DNA from: Treponema pedis
Lineage (GTDB): Bacteria; Spirochaetota; Spirochaetia; Treponematales; Treponemataceae
DNA: 64,000 bases
NCBI RefSeq assembly: GCF_017161325.1
Contig: NZ_CP045670.1
Coordinates: forward strand, 930,001-994,000
Reading direction: 5' to 3'
Shown: piece after piece, positions 63,129 through 64,000 of the stretch
How the letters are laid out: each line of letters opens with the position of its first letter
Numbering within the stretch: the first letter of the stretch is position 1
Notes under the pieces: generated by a model
What the model saw: the letters and a program-made list of their open reading frames with translations, nothing else
What the model was told of the DNA's origin: nothing
The model's database searches: none
Program-made: the position numbers and the translations under genes

Positions 63129-64000
63129 ATGAAAAAAATGTTACGGTTTCATTCATTTAAATATATTGATAAAAAAACCTTTGTATTCTACGGATTCATT
63201 AATTTGTTCAGTATTATTATAGCATCTGCAATGCCTTTAGTAACAAAGCTAATGATTGATTCCGTTATTTATTTAAATATGAAAAAATTTGTTTATATGA
63301 TTTTGGCGGAAATAATAAGTCTGGTTTTGTTCTTATCAGCCGAAGCAATTAAAGATTATATACACGGGAAACTGTATGCGGATAATTTTGTTAAAGTATC
63401 AAAGAAAATGTTGCATAATTCCGAATATTTTTCCCGTAAAAAGGATAAACCGAATTTTGAATTAATGTTATCACAAAATTATAATATTGTAAAACCGTAT
63501 TTTTTTGAAATACAAACGACGCTTATATTTTCAATTATAAAAATAATAATAACATTAAGCATTATTTTATATTATTTTTTTTTGGGTAGGGATTTTTTTT
63601 AATTATTTTTTATTCCTTTCGGAATGTTTTTATCCAAAATAGGAGAAACTGAGGTTAATAAGTTATCCGAAAAAAATAATGAACTTAATAATACCGTAAA
63701 AAATTTATTGATAGATAAGGTTAAAATTGCAGATGAAGAATTATTTTTAAAAATTAAGCAGATTGGCGCTTCAATAATATCGAAGATAACTGATGATTAT
63801 ATCGGAAGTAAATTAAAATTTGAAAAAAATATTTCACTTATGAATAATTTTTTAGTATATGGATTTTTAAATTTTTTATTGGCGGCAGTTTTTATAATAT
63901 CCTGTATTGCCGTTATTTATAATAAGATAACATTAGGTACTTTGGAAGCTTTTCAATTATATACATCGCAGTTATGGACACCTATTGAAAGAATTGTTAA
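63129..64000 (+). CDS. ABC exporter membrane domain, 3' end outside window, interrupted by a TAA
   Basis: ATG at 63129 (MKKMLRFHSFKYIDKK) with AAGGAAC 6 nt upstream. Reading yields helices 1-4 of a type IV exporter (GFINLFSIIIASAMPLVTKL; FVYMILAEIISLVLFLSAEA) until a TAA at 63600-63602. The very same frame then continues LFFIPFGMFLSKIGETEVNK to the window end with another helix pair and TLGTLEAFQLYTSQLWTPI, as in peptide or bacteriocin exporters. One nonsense codon in a T/A-rich stretch breaks it. A following ATPase domain is expected beyond the window. Confidence 0.75.

Noticed and set aside
1-64000. CRISPR array, rRNA, insertion-sequence transposase
   Set aside because: No regularly spaced repeats, no rRNA sequence and no transposase reading frame were seen.

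Overview
The window (about 38% G+C by eye) looks like a host-associated Treponema chromosome close to the T. denticola group. Supporting signs are treponemal-type lipoprotein signals, conserved treponemal hypothetical proteins, Cache-HAMP methyl-accepting chemotaxis proteins (MCPs), a MurE with DEDPR in place of DNPR, and integron attC sites of the kind described in T. denticola. No rRNA, CRISPR array or insertion-sequence transposase was seen.

Layout. 1-6.0 kb: SNF2 helicase (5' end outside the window), an MCP and a glutathione peroxidase. 6.0-12.3 kb: a repeat-rich gap, then a TetR-led operon (two methyltransferase-type proteins and an ABC exporter half) and a secreted protein. 12.3-16.9 kb: iron/cobalamin-type uptake genes (binding protein on +, permease and ATPase on -) with two methyltransferases. 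17.15-22.05 kb: an A+T-rich integron cassette array without an integrase in the window, bounded by core/attC sites, carrying small-protein genes, an HNH-like protein, an AAA ATPase and a RelB/YafQ-type pair. 23-26.3 kb: the other ABC exporter half, an XRE regulator facing a tiny membrane peptide, and two tRNAs (Gln, Glu). 26.3-41 kb: housekeeping genes (PyrD-PyrK fusion, murE, YraQ-type permease with a TIGR03943-type partner, dnaE) and treponemal hypotheticals. 41-53 kb: SDR, a second MCP, an FAD oxidoreductase, an ABC-2 exporter, a hydrolase, a TtcA-like protein, a TauE-like permease, TetR and Rrf2 regulators and an NAD(P)-binding protein. 53.2-61.3 kb: one long + strand operon (NeuB-like, J-domain, membrane protein, dinB, large secreted protein). 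61.3-64 kb: an SsuA/SsuC-type ABC system and the start of another ABC exporter.

Three themes stand out. (1) Long G:C tracts (12, 12 and 19 nt) sit at expression signals. One fills the -35/-10 spacer of the promoter that reads into the cassette array; another follows a promoter-SD-ATG module ahead of the second MCP. These are good candidates for phase variation. (2) The TetR gene and the distant ABC half-exporter share an identical promoter layout with a TAACANTGTTA palindrome on the -10, so the two exporter halves (8.7 and 23.3 kb) may form one regulated heterodimer. (3) Many genes, including the normally essential murE, carry single-base frameshifts, mostly in homopolymers. Assembly errors are therefore likely for part of these, and every frameshift claim here should be read with that in mind.
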